Shown here one piece after another: positions 9,349-18,181 of a stretch of DNA of 64,000 bases. The stretch is taken from contig NZ_JACJPI010000029.1 in the NCBI RefSeq assembly GCF_014695975.1, positions 1 through 64,000 on the forward strand. The letters run 5' to 3'. The notes under the pieces were generated by a model. The model was given only the letters and a program-made list of their open reading frames with translations, was not told where the DNA came from and made no database searches. Both the position numbers and the translations under genes were made by a program. Numbering within the stretch: position 1 is the first letter of the stretch; every line of letters starts with the position of its first letter. This DNA comes from Leptolyngbya sp. FACHB-321. GTDB lineage: Bacteria > Cyanobacteriota > Cyanobacteriia > Leptolyngbyales > Leptolyngbyaceae.

Positions 9349-10317
9349 CTATTTACTCCATTCATCCCATGCTGCTTGCGCAACCTTTGCTATTACTTCT
9401 TCGCGTCTCGTCTCGTTAGCCATCGAATCTGAAACAAAAACTGCGATCGCTAGATGTCGCCCATTCGGCAACGTCATCAGTCCAACATCATTGGTTGCCG
9501 CCGTCACTCCATTTACAGTAGATGAAGTACCCGTTTTGTGTGCCACAACTGTCCCTGCGGGCAACAGTCCTTTAAGGCGCTTTGGACCTGTGTTTGTCTC
9601 TGTCATCAATTGCAGCAATAAGGCTTGACTAGCTTTTGAAAGCCCTTTTCCCTCATGAAAAGCGCGTAACAAAACGACGGTAGCATCAGGTGTCGCATAG
9701 TTACGATACTTCACTGCTGCATCTTGTGCTAGCTCCTTTTCCGTGTTAGCAACAACGATATCGTTGACGCCAAGACGACGCAAATACTCCGTGACCATCC
9801 TTGGCTCACCGACGAGTCGTAACAGCACATTACAAGACGTACCATCACTTTCAGAAACCATGTACTTCAGGAGTTCAGCCAGACTGAATTTTCTTCCCTG
9901 CGCTTTCTTGTCGAGAATCCGACTACCCTGAAGAACATCGCTGACCTCAACATGAATTTTCTGATCCAGCTTCAGTTTTCCTTGGTCTACTTGAGCCAAA
10001 ACAGCCATTGCAATGGGAAACTTATAAACACTCTGCATTGGAAATTGCTGCTCGCCATTTAGAGTTACTGATTCCCCAGTTTCTAGTACTGTGGCTGTAA
10101 CCCCAACCCGCCCTTGAGCAGCCTGAGCGATTTGTTCAATGCGAGCGCGTAATTCGTTTTCGTTGTTAGTAGTAAAAGCTACAATCTCTTGCGGTGCACC
10201 TGTTTGGTTGTCTCGCTTGTCCGCTCTGTTGCTAGAGTTGCTACTCGTACAACCAACAACCAGTAAAGACAAACAAAATAGGCAAAGTGACACATTTTTA
10301 GTTGTTGCTTGAATCAT
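9349..10317 (-). CDS. Class A beta-lactamase-like lipoprotein
   Basis: A protein of 322 residues with a lipoprotein signal (lipobox VVGC, Cys23). It has the serine beta-lactamase motifs: SVYK (Ser96 nucleophile, Lys99), SDG at 157-159 where SDN is usual, an omega-loop acid in NTEKEL (Glu193 or Glu195), and KTG at 261-263. The set is complete, so it may hydrolyse beta-lactams in the periplasm. The SDG variant and the weak omega-loop motif place it outside the TEM/SHV group, nearer to divergent environmental enzymes. Activity as a penicillin-binding relative instead is possible. It stands alone. Confidence 0.88.
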   Translation of the reverse strand: MIQATTKNVSLCLFCLSLLVVGCTSSNSSNRADKRDNQTGAPQEIVAFTTNNENELRARIEQIAQAAQGRVGVTATVLETGESVTLNGEQQFPMQSVYKFPIAMAVLAQVDQGKLKLDQKIHVEVSDVLQGSRILDKKAQGRKFSLAELLKYMVSESDGTSCNVLLRLVGEPRMVTEYLRRLGVNDIVVANTEKELAQDAAVKYRNYATPDATVVLLRAFHEGKGLSKASQALLLQLMTETNTGPKRLKGLLPAGTVVAHKTGTSSTVNGVTAATNDVGLMTLPNGRHLAIAVFVSDSMANETRREEVIAKVAQAAWDEWSK

Positions 10318-10423
10318 AAAATTTGAATTGGGACTGTGAACAGCCTAGAGCTACACTTGGTAACTGTCGGATTTCGGACTTCAAGAAAATTGACTAGAGG
10401 TTGAGTTAAACTCAGCGGAGCAG

Positions 10424-10843
10424 TCACCCACTCCGCTGGTCTGCAAAACCGTGCTTGAAGCTTGTTACCTCACACGGCTCCTCAACAACTGGGTGCTTGT
10501 CATGCATACCGGAATGAACTTGGTCGTGGCAGTGCTGATGCATCAACGTCAGATTTTCCCACTTGTGGTTTTGATGCTTCTTGTCCAGATGGTGGACTTC
10601 CAACAGGTCTTCTGACTTGAAATACAATTTGCAGTGAGCGCATTTGCCGCGTTGGCGTTGCAACAATTTGGCAATCTGAGTCGGTAGCTCTGGATGGTTG
10701 CCCATCCGAGTCGCCCAGTAGCTCCAGTCGCCATCGAAGGGACTGCGATTGCCTTGGACTTTGATGTGCCGGACAATGAGTGTGTCGCTATGCGTACGAA
10801 GCCGCAGTTGCTTCTCCCCTCGTCTGGCAGCAAAGACCCATCC
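10424..10843 (-). pseudogene. 3' remnant of a group II intron reverse transcriptase/maturase (HNH part)
   Basis: The frame is open through the whole stretch and reads WVFAARRGEK, RTHSDTLIVRHIKVQG, SPFDGDWSYWATRMG, then an HNH endonuclease with C-x-x-C (CAHC), EVHHLDKKHQNHK and HQHCHD. This is the C-terminal part of an intron-encoded maturase of cyanobacterial type. The reverse transcriptase and most of the maturase domain are missing, since homology stops abruptly near 10843, where an IS110 remnant begins on the other strand. No start codon is left for the missing part, so it is not expected to work as a maturase. An HNH-only product from the Met at 10705 is conceivable. Confidence 0.8.
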
Positions 10844-10987
10844 ACCTCCTTCTATGAGCGCCTGTGTGCCAAGGGCAAGTTAAAGAAGGTCGCTTTGACC
10901 GCCTGCATGCACAAGTTGTTGATTATCCTGAATGCTATGGCGAAAACTGGAGTGCCTTGGCGTCCAGATGTGGCGAAAAAAGCTTGA
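10843..10987 (+). pseudogene. 3' remnant of an IS110/IS1111-family transposase
   Basis: The plus-strand frame reads FYERLCAKGK, KKVALTACMHKLL and ILNAMAKTGVPW before the stop at 10987. This is the conserved C-terminal end of IS110-type transposases. Only the last 45 or so residues remain; the DEDD and serine-containing core domains are absent. Its left edge coincides with the break point of the intron maturase remnant, so one element was probably cut by the other or both by a deletion. Confidence 0.8.
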
Positions 10988-11131
10988 CTTTCAACACAAT
11001 CGCTTCTGCTGCGCGCGTCAGAAGGACTAACGCTGCGCTGCGATCAAGTCTCTACAACTCAGGCAGGACGAGGCTGGAAAGCCTAATATTGCTATTGCAC
11101 TGATTTTCTTGCCTGTATGTCCGCCCAGCCC

Positions 11132-12994
11132 CTAGATCTTTTGATCAGGCTGCCGCAGCCAATGGTTGATTGCTTGCATGACCCAATGCCGTTCAGGTTG
11201 AGTCAAGCCGAGACCAAAGGGGTAAGCTTGACCGCTCGTGCGGATGACCAGTTGTTGCAGGAAGAGTCCTTGAGCTTGCAGTTTGGCGGGAATCTCCGCC
11301 TGGATCGCATCAATTTGGCTGTTGGAGCCGCTGAACAGCTTCCAGGTGTAACCCCATAGTTTTTTGTAAGCCACGAAGTGATCGCGACTAAATCGCAACG
11401 TCGTGGGAACACGTTTGCTGTAAAGCCGTCCACCCACTATAGCCGTAAGCAGAGTGAGTCCAGTACTCACACAAGGGGCGAAAAAGGTAAGCCATGGGAA
11501 GGTGACCCAGGTCAGAGACAGCCAGAGTAAGAGCAAGGGCACCGCCGCTAGCGTCCAATATTTCTCGCTGCCGGGATATTGGATCACTAAGGCTGCGGCA
11601 GACTCGGTGACTGTAACCCGGTCGCTCTGAAACGGCAGGACGGGCTGCCCCTCTGCGAAGCTACGTTGGGGTTGACCAAGGCAGAGCCAGTCTTGGATTT
11701 CCTGGATCACCCAGTGGCGTTCCACTTCTGCCATCGGATTGGTTAGCAGTACGGTTTTACCAGCCTGAATCATAATCCCTTTCACACCTGGCTTCTCTTG
11801 CTCGTACAGACCGATGACAGGATGAATTTTGGCCGTCTGACCACGTTGTTGCAAAAGCGTGAGGCTAAACAGCTTCCAGCGGACAGTGAAATGGGTGCGA
11901 TTGCCCTGAATGGTGGTTTGGCTCCAGGCTGGCACAAGGACAGAGAGCAAAGAGGCTAGCAGCAGCAGCAGGTAAAACCAACTCAGACCGGGATTTAACA
12001 CTAGATTGGGCAACTGGAACAGCAAAGTCCAGAAACCGCCCAGCACGCCTAAACAGTACAGCCAACTGACCGCTTGCCAGCCGCGCGGCGGAATGTGGAT
12101 CACCAACTGCTGGCTGGTTTTCTGGAGTCGAATGTGACTGCCCTTGGGCTGACGCCTGACCGTGGGCAAGGAGAGGGACTGGCGCTGGGTCAAAGCCTCC
12201 AGCGCCTGACGCGCCGTACTCAAGCGCTCGGCTAGATCCGGTTCGGTCAACTTGCTGACCCAATTGACTAAAGCTGGCTCGACACTGACCTGCTGAGCAA
12301 ATTGAATGCGGGCATTGTGCTGGGGCAAATCAGCGGGTGCTGTCCCCGTAAGCAGGTGAATCAGCGTCGCACCCAGCGCATAGAGATCCGAGGCTGGCAC
12401 TGCCCGTCCGCCGAACTGTTCCATCGGCACATAGCCATACGTCCCCACCACGGTGAAGGTGGCACCGTCCAGCGCTGCCTGGTCTTGCACAGAGCCAAAA
12501 TCGATCAGGTACAGGTGGTTGTCCTCGCCCCAGATCAGGTTACTCGGTTTCAGATCACGGTGCAGAAGCGGCGGCACAAACTCATGTAAGTAGACCAGGA
12601 TCGAGAGGACTTCGCTCGCAATCGTTGTGATTTCGGCTTCGGTGAAATGTCGTCCTTGATCCAGGAGCTGTTGCAGGGACACACCAGGCACATAGCTTTG
12701 GACCAGACAGAACCAGGGAAAGCGGGAATCAGTGAGCTGCTCCAGCAGAAAGTAATCGCAGTAGCGGGGAATACGGGGGTGGTAGAGCTTCTGTAGCAGC
12801 TGGGCTTCCCGTTCCAGCAGTTTGGCTTCCTCCCACTGTAACTGCGGACTCATGGCCAGTAATTTCATGACCACAGTCGGCTGGGTTGGACTGTCTAGGT
12901 CTGTCGCCAGCCAGGTTTGCTGACCAGCGTGCTCTGCCAGCCGTTGGATGAGTTGATAACGTTGCCGGAAAACTTGTCCTACTTGTGGCATCAT
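11132..12994 (-). CDS. Membrane serine/threonine protein kinase
   Basis: A protein of 620 residues. An N-terminal kinase domain (residues about 10-275) has the catalytic loop HRDLKPSN (His145, Asp147), DFG in LIDFGSVQD, and an APE-like PMEQFGG. The glycine loop is degenerate (LAEHAGQQTWLA rather than GxGxxG), as in a cyanobacterial kinase subset. After the kinase come two membrane segments near 315-360, a beta-rich middle part and two more membrane segments near 500-545. The sequence AVSWLYCLGVLGG marks the first of these. It is the close paralogue of the next gene upstream, 48 bases away on the same strand, and the pair is likely co-transcribed. Targets are unknown. Confidence 0.92.
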   Translation of the reverse strand: MMPQVGQVFRQRYQLIQRLAEHAGQQTWLATDLDSPTQPTVVMKLLAMSPQLQWEEAKLLEREAQLLQKLYHPRIPRYCDYFLLEQLTDSRFPWFCLVQSYVPGVSLQQLLDQGRHFTEAEITTIASEVLSILVYLHEFVPPLLHRDLKPSNLIWGEDNHLYLIDFGSVQDQAALDGATFTVVGTYGYVPMEQFGGRAVPASDLYALGATLIHLLTGTAPADLPQHNARIQFAQQVSVEPALVNWVSKLTEPDLAERLSTARQALEALTQRQSLSLPTVRRQPKGSHIRLQKTSQQLVIHIPPRGWQAVSWLYCLGVLGGFWTLLFQLPNLVLNPGLSWFYLLLLLASLLSVLVPAWSQTTIQGNRTHFTVRWKLFSLTLLQQRGQTAKIHPVIGLYEQEKPGVKGIMIQAGKTVLLTNPMAEVERHWVIQEIQDWLCLGQPQRSFAEGQPVLPFQSDRVTVTESAAALVIQYPGSEKYWTLAAVPLLLLWLSLTWVTFPWLTFFAPCVSTGLTLLTAIVGGRLYSKRVPTTLRFSRDHFVAYKKLWGYTWKLFSGSNSQIDAIQAEIPAKLQAQGLFLQQLVIRTSGQAYPFGLGLTQPERHWVMQAINHWLRQPDQKI

Positions 12995-13042
12995 GCACCG
13001 CCTTTGATCATTAAAAATGCGCTCAATTAGTCTGAACCAGGC

Positions 13043-14215
13043 TCACTCGAGTCCTAACCACTGCCGGATGTCTTGCAGGAGCCAATCACGTTCTGCTTCA
13101 GTCAGCGGTGGCTTGACCGCAGTGATGAGATATTCATGCACCCCGATCGTCAGCTTCACGGCCAGAAAGGTTTTGTGCCGACCCTGCAGCTCACCCGGAG
13201 AAACCTGATCAATATCAGTAATCCAACCTTGAACCCGTTGACTGAGACCGCACCAACGCCAGCACAGTTCAAAACGCTGGCTGTCAAACCGGACAGAGGT
13301 AGCGAAGGTCTGCAGACTAAACTGCTTGGGGCTAATCAACAGCTCTAAGCTTTGGGGCGTTTTTTGCAATTGAATCTGACTGTTGACTGGCTTGGTTGCC
13401 GCGAGATTTGCGATCGCAACCTCATGCTTTTGCAAGACCTGTAAGGCTGCACAGGCAGTGGGAAACCGCAGGGTTGCGTTCACTTCCGTGAGTTGCCAGA
13501 GCCAGCGCACAAAGCCTGGATTGAGGTTCAGTCCGGCCGTAAACTGCAAGCGTCCGTCTGCCTGAGGCAGATTCGCTGGTGCTACTCCTGTCAGCAAATG
13601 GATCAGCGTTGCGCCCAGGGCATACAGATCCGAGGCGGGTGTGGCGCGTCCCCCCAACTGTTCTAAGGGTGCATAACCATAGGTACCGACAACCGTAAAC
13701 GTCGCACCTGCTTGCGCCACTCGATCTTGGACCGCTCCAAAGTCGACTAAGTGAACGGTGCCATCAGTCGCCAAAATGAGATTGCTGGGCTTGATATCGC
13801 GATGCAGCACCGGTGGACTTAACCCGTGTAGGTACAGCAGGATTTGCAGGATTTGTTTCGCTAACTGGCGCACCGCTGCTTCATCAAACACGTGACCTTG
13901 TTCCAGCAACTGCTGGAGCGAAGGTCCGGGGATGTAACTCTGGACGAGGGCAAACCAGTAGAGCCGCTCGTCCAGGCAAAAGAACGCGTGATAGTGGGGA
14001 ATCTGAGGGTGCGTCAGATGTTTAAGGACTTGTGCCTCACGTTCAAATAAGCGTAACTGCTCCCACTGCACACGATCACTGAAGGTGAGTAATTTCACCA
14101 CGACTGAGGCTTGCGTCTGGCGATCAACCGCGAGCCAGGTTTCCCGTCCAGCATGTTGTCCTAGAAGGGTCTGGAGTTGGTAACGGTCTTGCAAAAGCTG
14201 CTGCTTTTGAAGCAT
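13043..14215 (-). CDS. Serine/threonine protein kinase (paralogue of the neighbouring kinase)
   Basis: A protein of 390 residues. The kinase domain has HRDIKPSN, DFGAVQD and PLEQLGG and is clearly related to the downstream kinase (same YxLQxLLxxHAG start and same VVGTYGY activation loop). The glycine loop is again degenerate. The C-terminal 110 residues match the beta-rich part of the longer paralogue, but the membrane segments are absent, so this version should be soluble. The tandem arrangement suggests a duplication followed by loss or gain of the membrane part. Confidence 0.92.
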   Translation of the reverse strand: MLQKQQLLQDRYQLQTLLGQHAGRETWLAVDRQTQASVVVKLLTFSDRVQWEQLRLFEREAQVLKHLTHPQIPHYHAFFCLDERLYWFALVQSYIPGPSLQQLLEQGHVFDEAAVRQLAKQILQILLYLHGLSPPVLHRDIKPSNLILATDGTVHLVDFGAVQDRVAQAGATFTVVGTYGYAPLEQLGGRATPASDLYALGATLIHLLTGVAPANLPQADGRLQFTAGLNLNPGFVRWLWQLTEVNATLRFPTACAALQVLQKHEVAIANLAATKPVNSQIQLQKTPQSLELLISPKQFSLQTFATSVRFDSQRFELCWRWCGLSQRVQGWITDIDQVSPGELQGRHKTFLAVKLTIGVHEYLITAVKPPLTEAERDWLLQDIRQWLGLE

Positions 14216-14445
14216 GGGGGCCTTACCTCAGCTTTGTATGATCTTCAAACCTTGAGAGAGACATCACGACGAGAGACTGTCATTTCAAGCTCATAGGATT
14301 AAGAAGAATTACAGTTCGTCTTCTTAGCAAGCGCCGATCCGGACGTTTCTGAGTTTAACGATGCTCTCTCAGCAAGCTGGTCACTTGGTACCCCCTCCTT
14401 GCTTTTTTGCTGCGCTTAGCAGTTAGCCCAGTGACAACTAGAGGC

Positions 14446-14910
14446 CTAAACGTCGAAACGATAACGCACGGCGCCTGTCTGCGAATCATTGGTGACTTCG
14501 GCATAGTCTAATTCTTGCGCCTCTTTGAGCAACGCCTTGAGCGCCGCTGGTTCTAACTCCGTGTGCAGAGCCGCCTGCGCCAGCGATAAAGTCCCACCGT
14601 TCGCCTTTGCAGCCTTTAAGAGCTTCTGCATGGGTGGCGTTGCTGCAGGTACAGGTCCGACACTCGCGGTCGCTACTGACTGATGGGGTTGATCAAGATA
14701 GCGACCGCGTAGAGTCTGATTGCGCTCAGTGACCATACCGGGAATCAAAGCCAGATCAATCAGTTGCCCAAAACCGAATAAACCGAAGGTGAACAGGTAG
14801 AGCAAGCCAGAGCCAAACTTACCCGCGTAGAACCGTTGCCCACCGCAGAACCCGAACAAACAGGTACACCAAAGTAGGTAAGCGACGCCAGTATCGATTT
14901 GAGGCGGCAT
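14446..14910 (-). CDS. TM2-domain membrane protein
   Basis: A protein of 154 residues. The first 70 form a TM2 domain: two membrane segments joined by a short turn, with GGQRFYAGKFGSGLLYLFT and a G-x-x-x-D end (FGQLIDLALIPGMV). The C-terminal half is soluble, Ala-rich, and looks like a small winged-helix-type domain (LSLAQAALHTELEPAALKALL). This combination is common in cyanobacteria; its role is not known. It lies 230 bases upstream of the kinase pair on the same strand. Confidence 0.8.
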   Translation of the reverse strand: MPPQIDTGVAYLLWCTCLFGFCGGQRFYAGKFGSGLLYLFTFGLFGFGQLIDLALIPGMVTERNQTLRGRYLDQPHQSVATASVGPVPAATPPMQKLLKAAKANGGTLSLAQAALHTELEPAALKALLKEAQELDYAEVTNDSQTGAVRYRFDV

Positions 14911-15036
14911 GATTGTAACCTTACGAAAGCAGCTTTTACTTAAGACTACCCAGCCGCAAGCCGCAGTTCCGCACTCCAGTACCAGCGCGCCTCAAACTGA
15001 CGTGGCTTCAACCCTGAAGCACAGTGGTACCAGAGG

Positions 15037-16335
15037 TTACTCTAGACCTTCGCCAAACGGGAGCAAGAGCTGGTCTTGCCCAGCCAAGCGTTGACGTTTC
15101 TGCGCTGTTTCCACCTGGCGTCTGGCTTTAATCTGGTGCAACACCTGTTTAATATAGGCAATGCCCTCCTCCTGGGTCATATTTCTGGTCTCTGCCTGAC
15201 TCAAAGCCGCACTAGGCAAGCTATTACACCCAATTGCCTGCAGTTCTACACATTCCAAAGCCCCAGAACTCCCTTCAGACAAAGTATTACACCCACTTTC
15301 ACCCAATAAGTTTGTGTGACTGGCGGGGCTGAATGCCGCCCACGAGCAATCCAGCCCCGCCGCACTCTGAAGCGCGCCCATTGTTGTGTTTTGTAAATGC
15401 CTCGGATGCCACAAATCTCGATGACGATAGAGTGTCGTTCCACTCAAGCCATGAGTCACGAGCGCATCAAAGCGTTCCGTGATGCCTGCAGGCAGTGCTG
15501 CCTGTTCAAGTAAGTCAGCGACTGCCTGTCGAATGCGTGCTCTCGCTTCTGTTTGTTGTTGCTGGTTCCAGCTTGGCTCTGCTGTGTCAGGTTGATCGGG
15601 GTTTAAATCAACAGGGCGTTTGTCGGTGCCGTAGTGGAAGTAGTGGCTCTGTTCAATGGCGAACCTCCAGTCTTGAGCACGTTTCTCGACTTCATGGTGA
15701 TGCTGGCACCAGTCGTGATAGCCAGGAAGGTTCTGGGCGATCGTGACGATGTCATGGACTAAGGCCTGTCCTTCTAAGGGCTTGTCGGTATAGAGGACAT
15801 GCCCAAAGATGTAAGAACGCATGGCAATGCGTCCGAGTAACCGATTGGTTTGTCCGGGGCCCGTCCAACCCTGCTCAATTTCGGCATTGAGGTCATTCAA
15901 GAATTTATCGGCTTTACCCGTGACCCGAAACTGTCGCCGTCGTGCGGCTTTCAGAATCCGCTCCAACGCTTTGGTATCGAGGCTGTTGCGACCTTGAGCA
16001 AACTGCCAGTGCTGCACAAAGGTCTCCTGGTTACCCCAAAGCATTTGGAGGTCTTGATTCAAGAGATACGACCCCGCCTGCATCGGCAGACGATGACCGT
16101 TGTAGAGACTATGCTCGCCACTGGTGACATAGGCTTTGCAGTTGGGAAAGACTTCCAACTGACCGGGTGCCAGTTTGAACCCAGCATTTTCCAGCAGTGT
16201 GGAGACTGCCAGGGCGATCGCCCAAGTCTTCTGCTCGGTGTCAAAGGGGAAGTAGAGATGCAGACCGCCGCTGTAGCTAGAGGTGCAGACCGGCTTAGTT
16301 ATAGCAGCGGAAAAATTCTGGTCGTTAGTGAGCAG
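15037..16335 (-). pseudogene. 5'-truncated primase-like (AEP-type) plasmid protein
   Basis: The frame is open from 16335 down to the stop at 15037 but has no proper start. It reads SYSGGLHLYFPFD near 16280-16245, then LEVFPNCKAY and YNGHRLPMQAGS. These are motifs of archaeo-eukaryotic-primase-like proteins from cyanobacterial plasmids: the SGG-x-H motif and the strand before the nucleotide-binding part. The region that should hold the first acidic motif is missing, because the frame starts inside the left end of a MITE-like element. A TTG at 16158 would give 373 residues without the SGG-x-H motif. I call it a broken gene; primase function is inferred from few motifs. Confidence 0.6.
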
Positions 16336-16552
16336 TTAACATGAACTGTCCCATTTACGAGGTTTGACCGAGCACTGCTAAGAAGCCTGTAATGGCGCAA
16401 AATCGTTCTCTGTGGTTGAGACCGCCCCATTTATGGCTCAAGATGGGGCAGTTCAACCCAACTGCCACCAAAACGGAGCAACCGCTGAAAGCTTTATCTC
16501 ATGAGCCTTCTAGCCTTGACGACCACCTTTTGTCCGTTGCTATAACTAAGCC
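16292..16552. mobile_element. MITE-like element with about 35-bp terminal inverted repeats
   Basis: The outer 19 bases at 16292-16310 and 16534-16552 are inverted copies with one mismatch, and the similarity continues inward for about 15 more bases with gaps and mismatches (shared GGTCGT). The 261-bp interior has no transposase. The left end lies inside the primase-like frame, so the element, or an earlier full-size IS, disrupted that gene. No clear target duplication is visible. Confidence 0.75.
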
Positions 16553-16752
16553 ATCCCAAGCTGTTAGAAGCTAGAACGCTTATTTAGAGTCGCGTTGACC
16601 GCTTGCGCCATATTTTTTGCTCATTCACACCAGTGGGTTTGCCCTTTCTTGCCTTCTGACTGTGGCAACCAATCAAGCAAGGGTACTGGGCGCAGCAACG
16701 ACTAATTCCCACGCTGGCTTATTCCCGATCGCGGTAACAACGTGAGGTGTCC

Positions 16753-17121
16753 CTAAGCTGGGCGGCTGTAGGAGGAACGAGTTTGGGTCGAACGGCTGGC
16801 AGGCAGAGTGAACCAGGTTTCTAACCGAGTCATGATTGAGAAGGTGCCAGCATCCACTGTGAGGTAGCGAGCTTGACTCAGGAAACGCTGACGAACAGAT
16901 GAATGTTCCCACCGCTTCAAATTTTCCAAATGGTCAAATTTGAAGACAATTCGGTATTCGTGCTCGTCTTGACCACTTGGGCGAAACACAGAGGCACCTA
17001 AATACACTTCAAAGGTGCTGGCTGTGCTGATCATCTGCTCTAATAGCGCTTCAAAGGCTTGCTCCTTACCCCTTGTGACCTGCTGTACGACATCTACTGT
17101 CACCGCAGGATCGGTGTGCAT
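16753..17121 (-). CDS. Antibiotic-biosynthesis-monooxygenase (ABM) domain protein, short form
   Basis: A protein of 122 residues with one ABM-type ferredoxin-like domain (VDVVQQVTRGKEQAFEALL at the N-terminus, EYRIVFKFDHLENLKRWE in the middle, LETWFTLP at the end). The related gene near 45.1-45.7 kb has two membrane segments after the same LETWFTLP; here they are missing and a short Ser/Arg tail follows, so the 3' end may be lost. It starts four bases after the SMP-30-like gene and should be co-transcribed with it. Function is unknown; some ABM domains are small oxygenases or haem-degrading enzymes. Confidence 0.75.
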   Translation of the reverse strand: MHTDPAVTVDVVQQVTRGKEQAFEALLEQMISTASTFEVYLGASVFRPSGQDEHEYRIVFKFDHLENLKRWEHSSVRQRFLSQARYLTVDAGTFSIMTRLETWFTLPASRSTQTRSSYSRPA

Positions 17122-17125
17122 GACT

Positions 17126-18022
17126 TCAGCCCTGACTTAATAAGGGTGCACCACTCACACCAACGGCTAGACGCACCACTTGCGCCGGTTCCACGCCAGT
17201 GGCAGGGGGTAAGAACATCCCGCCATTATTGACAACATACAAGTCAGTGCCGTGAAACGCGACCGCCGTGCAACCGGTTACCCCCTGTTCCGCCTGGGCA
17301 ATGATCGTTGTGCGGCGGTCACGGTCAATGCGAATCACACTGTTGTACACATGGGTGGCTCCATAGAGATTGCCGTGCACATCAAAAGCAAAGTCATCAA
17401 GGTTCGTCCCCTCGATGAGAATCTCCGGCTCCTGTGGTTTGAGGCGCTCATCCAACGGCATCTGTAAGAGCAACAGCCGTTGTGTGTTAGACGCATAGAG
17501 ACGATTGCCAAAGCGCTTTAGGCCGTTGACGGCTGGAAACGTGCTGGTCTCGTCACTACGAGCGAGGAGGGGATGCTCCAACCAAAGCTCGACGGTTTGG
17601 GTCGTGACATCAAACGACCAAATGGCACCCCGATAGGCATCGGCCATGAGGTAAGAGCGAGAAGACAAGGGTGTGATGCCATTGAGGAACTGTGCTTCTG
17701 GCAAAGTTTGGAGGTATTGCACCGCCCCGTCCGCTAGTACAGCAACAAAGGGGACACCTTCGGCATTCCAGCCATTGACGAGGAACTGATTGGGCTCAAT
17801 CCAGGCAATGCCGCTGACCTTGCCGCTCAGCTGAGCGTACGTTGTCAGGTTACCGTCTGGATCGAGCTGGACGACCGCTCCAACTTCGTGGTTGGTGAGA
17901 TAGATGTCACCGGAGGGGAGAATCGCCAAATTTTCCAGAAAAGTATTGACCGGAAACGTCGCCATGGGCTGGGCAGGCAGCAAAGCAACAGGCATGTCAG
18001 CATAGATTGCAGGTAATGGCAT
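17126..18022 (-). CDS. SMP-30/gluconolactonase-like beta-propeller protein
   Basis: A protein of 298 residues. It shows the repeated pattern of SMP-30-like six-bladed propellers: [67 protein letters not shown] and [16 protein letters not shown]. Enzymes of this fold are lactonases or strictosidine synthase-like proteins using a divalent metal; the substrate cannot be told here. No signal peptide is seen, so it should be cytoplasmic. It heads a two-gene unit with the ABM protein and is divergent from a LysR regulator, which probably controls it. Confidence 0.8.
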   Translation of the reverse strand: MPLPAIYADMPVALLPAQPMATFPVNTFLENLAILPSGDIYLTNHEVGAVVQLDPDGNLTTYAQLSGKVSGIAWIEPNQFLVNGWNAEGVPFVAVLADGAVQYLQTLPEAQFLNGITPLSSRSYLMADAYRGAIWSFDVTTQTVELWLEHPLLARSDETSTFPAVNGLKRFGNRLYASNTQRLLLLQMPLDERLKPQEPEILIEGTNLDDFAFDVHGNLYGATHVYNSVIRIDRDRRTTIIAQAEQGVTGCTAVAFHGTDLYVVNNGGMFLPPATGVEPAQVVRLAVGVSGAPLLSQG

Positions 18023-18150
18023 TGTTTCGACCTTAAAAGCCTTAGGTGGACGCTTAATCAGGTTGTTTTCTACAGGTAGTGATGAAAAGTCTCACTCCTG
18101 CCTCTAGAACAACTGGTTTAGAACTCAAGATAGTGGCAGAATCAGGATAA

Positions 18151-18161
18151 ATCAAATTGAT
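18151..18161. promoter_or_regulatory. Candidate LysR operator in divergent spacer
   Basis: An 11-base perfect palindrome (ATCAA-A-TTGAT) ends 20 bases before the LysR start and lies in the 159-base spacer between it and the SMP-30-like gene. LysR proteins typically bind such A/T-rich dyads near their own promoter. This is a pattern match only. Confidence 0.35.
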
Positions 18162-18181
18162 TCTAGAGATGCTTCCTATCA

